DNA of 64,000 bases, from positions 3,100,001 to 3,164,000 of the forward strand of contig NZ_CP083590.1 of NCBI RefSeq assembly GCF_020099395.1, in the 5' to 3' direction. The notes beneath the pieces are model-generated. The model was not told where the DNA came from. It did no database searches and worked only from the letters and a program-made list of their open reading frames with translations. This DNA is from Streptomyces mobaraensis. Lineage in GTDB: Bacteria; Actinomycetota; Actinomycetes; Streptomycetales; Streptomycetaceae. Shown piece by piece: positions 63,932 through 64,000 of the stretch. Made by a program: the position numbers and the translations under genes. Each line of letters opens with the position of its first letter. Position 1 is the stretch's first letter.

Positions 63932-64000
63932 CAGTTGCCCCTCCTCATCCCCATCGCGGACGCGGAGTGCGCCACGATCCAGTGCGTGTACACGGCGGCG
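63931..64000 (-). CDS. C-terminal end of an unknown gene, cut by the window edge
   Basis: The minus strand reads AAVYTHWIVAHSASAMGMRR then GN and a TGA that shares its A with the DUF6255 ATG. Twenty-two codons are visible, too few to identify. The coupling shows it heads an operon with the DUF6255 gene. Confidence 0.55.
   Translation of the reverse strand, partial: AAVYTHWIVAHSASAMGMRRGN

Noticed and set aside
63618..64000. An uninterrupted plus-strand frame to the window end
   Set aside because: It lies antisense to the DUF6255-like gene, whose Cys/His motif and TGATG coupling to the upstream gene are better evidence.

Overview
The window is GC-rich actinobacterial chromosome, almost certainly Streptomyces or a close relative. 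The futalosine menaquinone genes (mqnB, mqnD), a DasR-type operator before nagK-nagA, an iron-box-like site before a siderophore permease pair, tandem CIRCE elements before groEL2, an XPB-type helicase beside a helicase-associated protein, and frequent GTG starts all fit. No rRNA, tRNA or CRISPR array was seen.

Conserved backbone. 1-8.2 kb: MFS exporter (cut by the window edge), DUF2771 lipoprotein, mqnB-mqnD, a cold-shock protein, a HAD phosphatase and a siderophore-type ABC uptake operon. 17.2-31 kb: membrane proteins, the helicase-associated protein and XPB pair (now split by an insertion) and a HelD/HelR-like helicase. 34-45 kb: cutC, an HD protein, the N-acetylmuramate recycling genes murR-like and murQ, and a matching PTS EIIBC gene. 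45-61.7 kb: groEL2, cspA, a MoaD/ThiS-like sulfur carrier, threonine synthase behind a SAM-I riboswitch, gpgS, otsA, otsB, a sugar-binding lipoprotein, a SIS protein, nagK-nagA, and a PfkB kinase with a class II aldolase.

Accessory material is set into this backbone. (1) 9.05-11.7 kb: methyltransferase, GntR regulator and NUDIX-like protein, with palindromes on both sides of gntR, ending exactly where an AraC gene has lost its N-terminal half. (2) 13.6-17.1 kb: a graveyard of resolvase, IS5-type transposase and acetyltransferase fragments around an intact hydrolase/MarR pair. (3) 22.3-25.55 kb: an overlapping RHH-VOC-methyltransferase operon and a lone large serine integrase that abuts the XPB start codon. 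(4) 32.3-34 kb: an ArsR/MFS divergent pair with two operator copies. (5) 38.6-43.5 kb: a graspetide-type RiPP locus (XRE/TPR regulator, HATPase, precursor peptide, ATP-grasp ligase, PCMT-like methyltransferase). (6) 62-64 kb: a broken DUF4279 gene, a toxin-antitoxin-like pair and a DUF6255 gene.

The best candidate for an undescribed product is the RiPP locus. The ATP-grasp enzyme is expected to form side-chain esters (or amides) between Thr/Ser and Asp/Glu of the peptide, and the PCMT-like enzyme to make an aspartimide, most likely at the single Asp-Gly of the core. The locus lies between murQ and the EIIBC gene and is bracketed by two nearly identical, same-orientation copies of a roughly 97-nt two-hairpin repeat. 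Further copies of that repeat, some carrying a 22-nt GC palindrome, lie at gene 3' ends elsewhere in the window.
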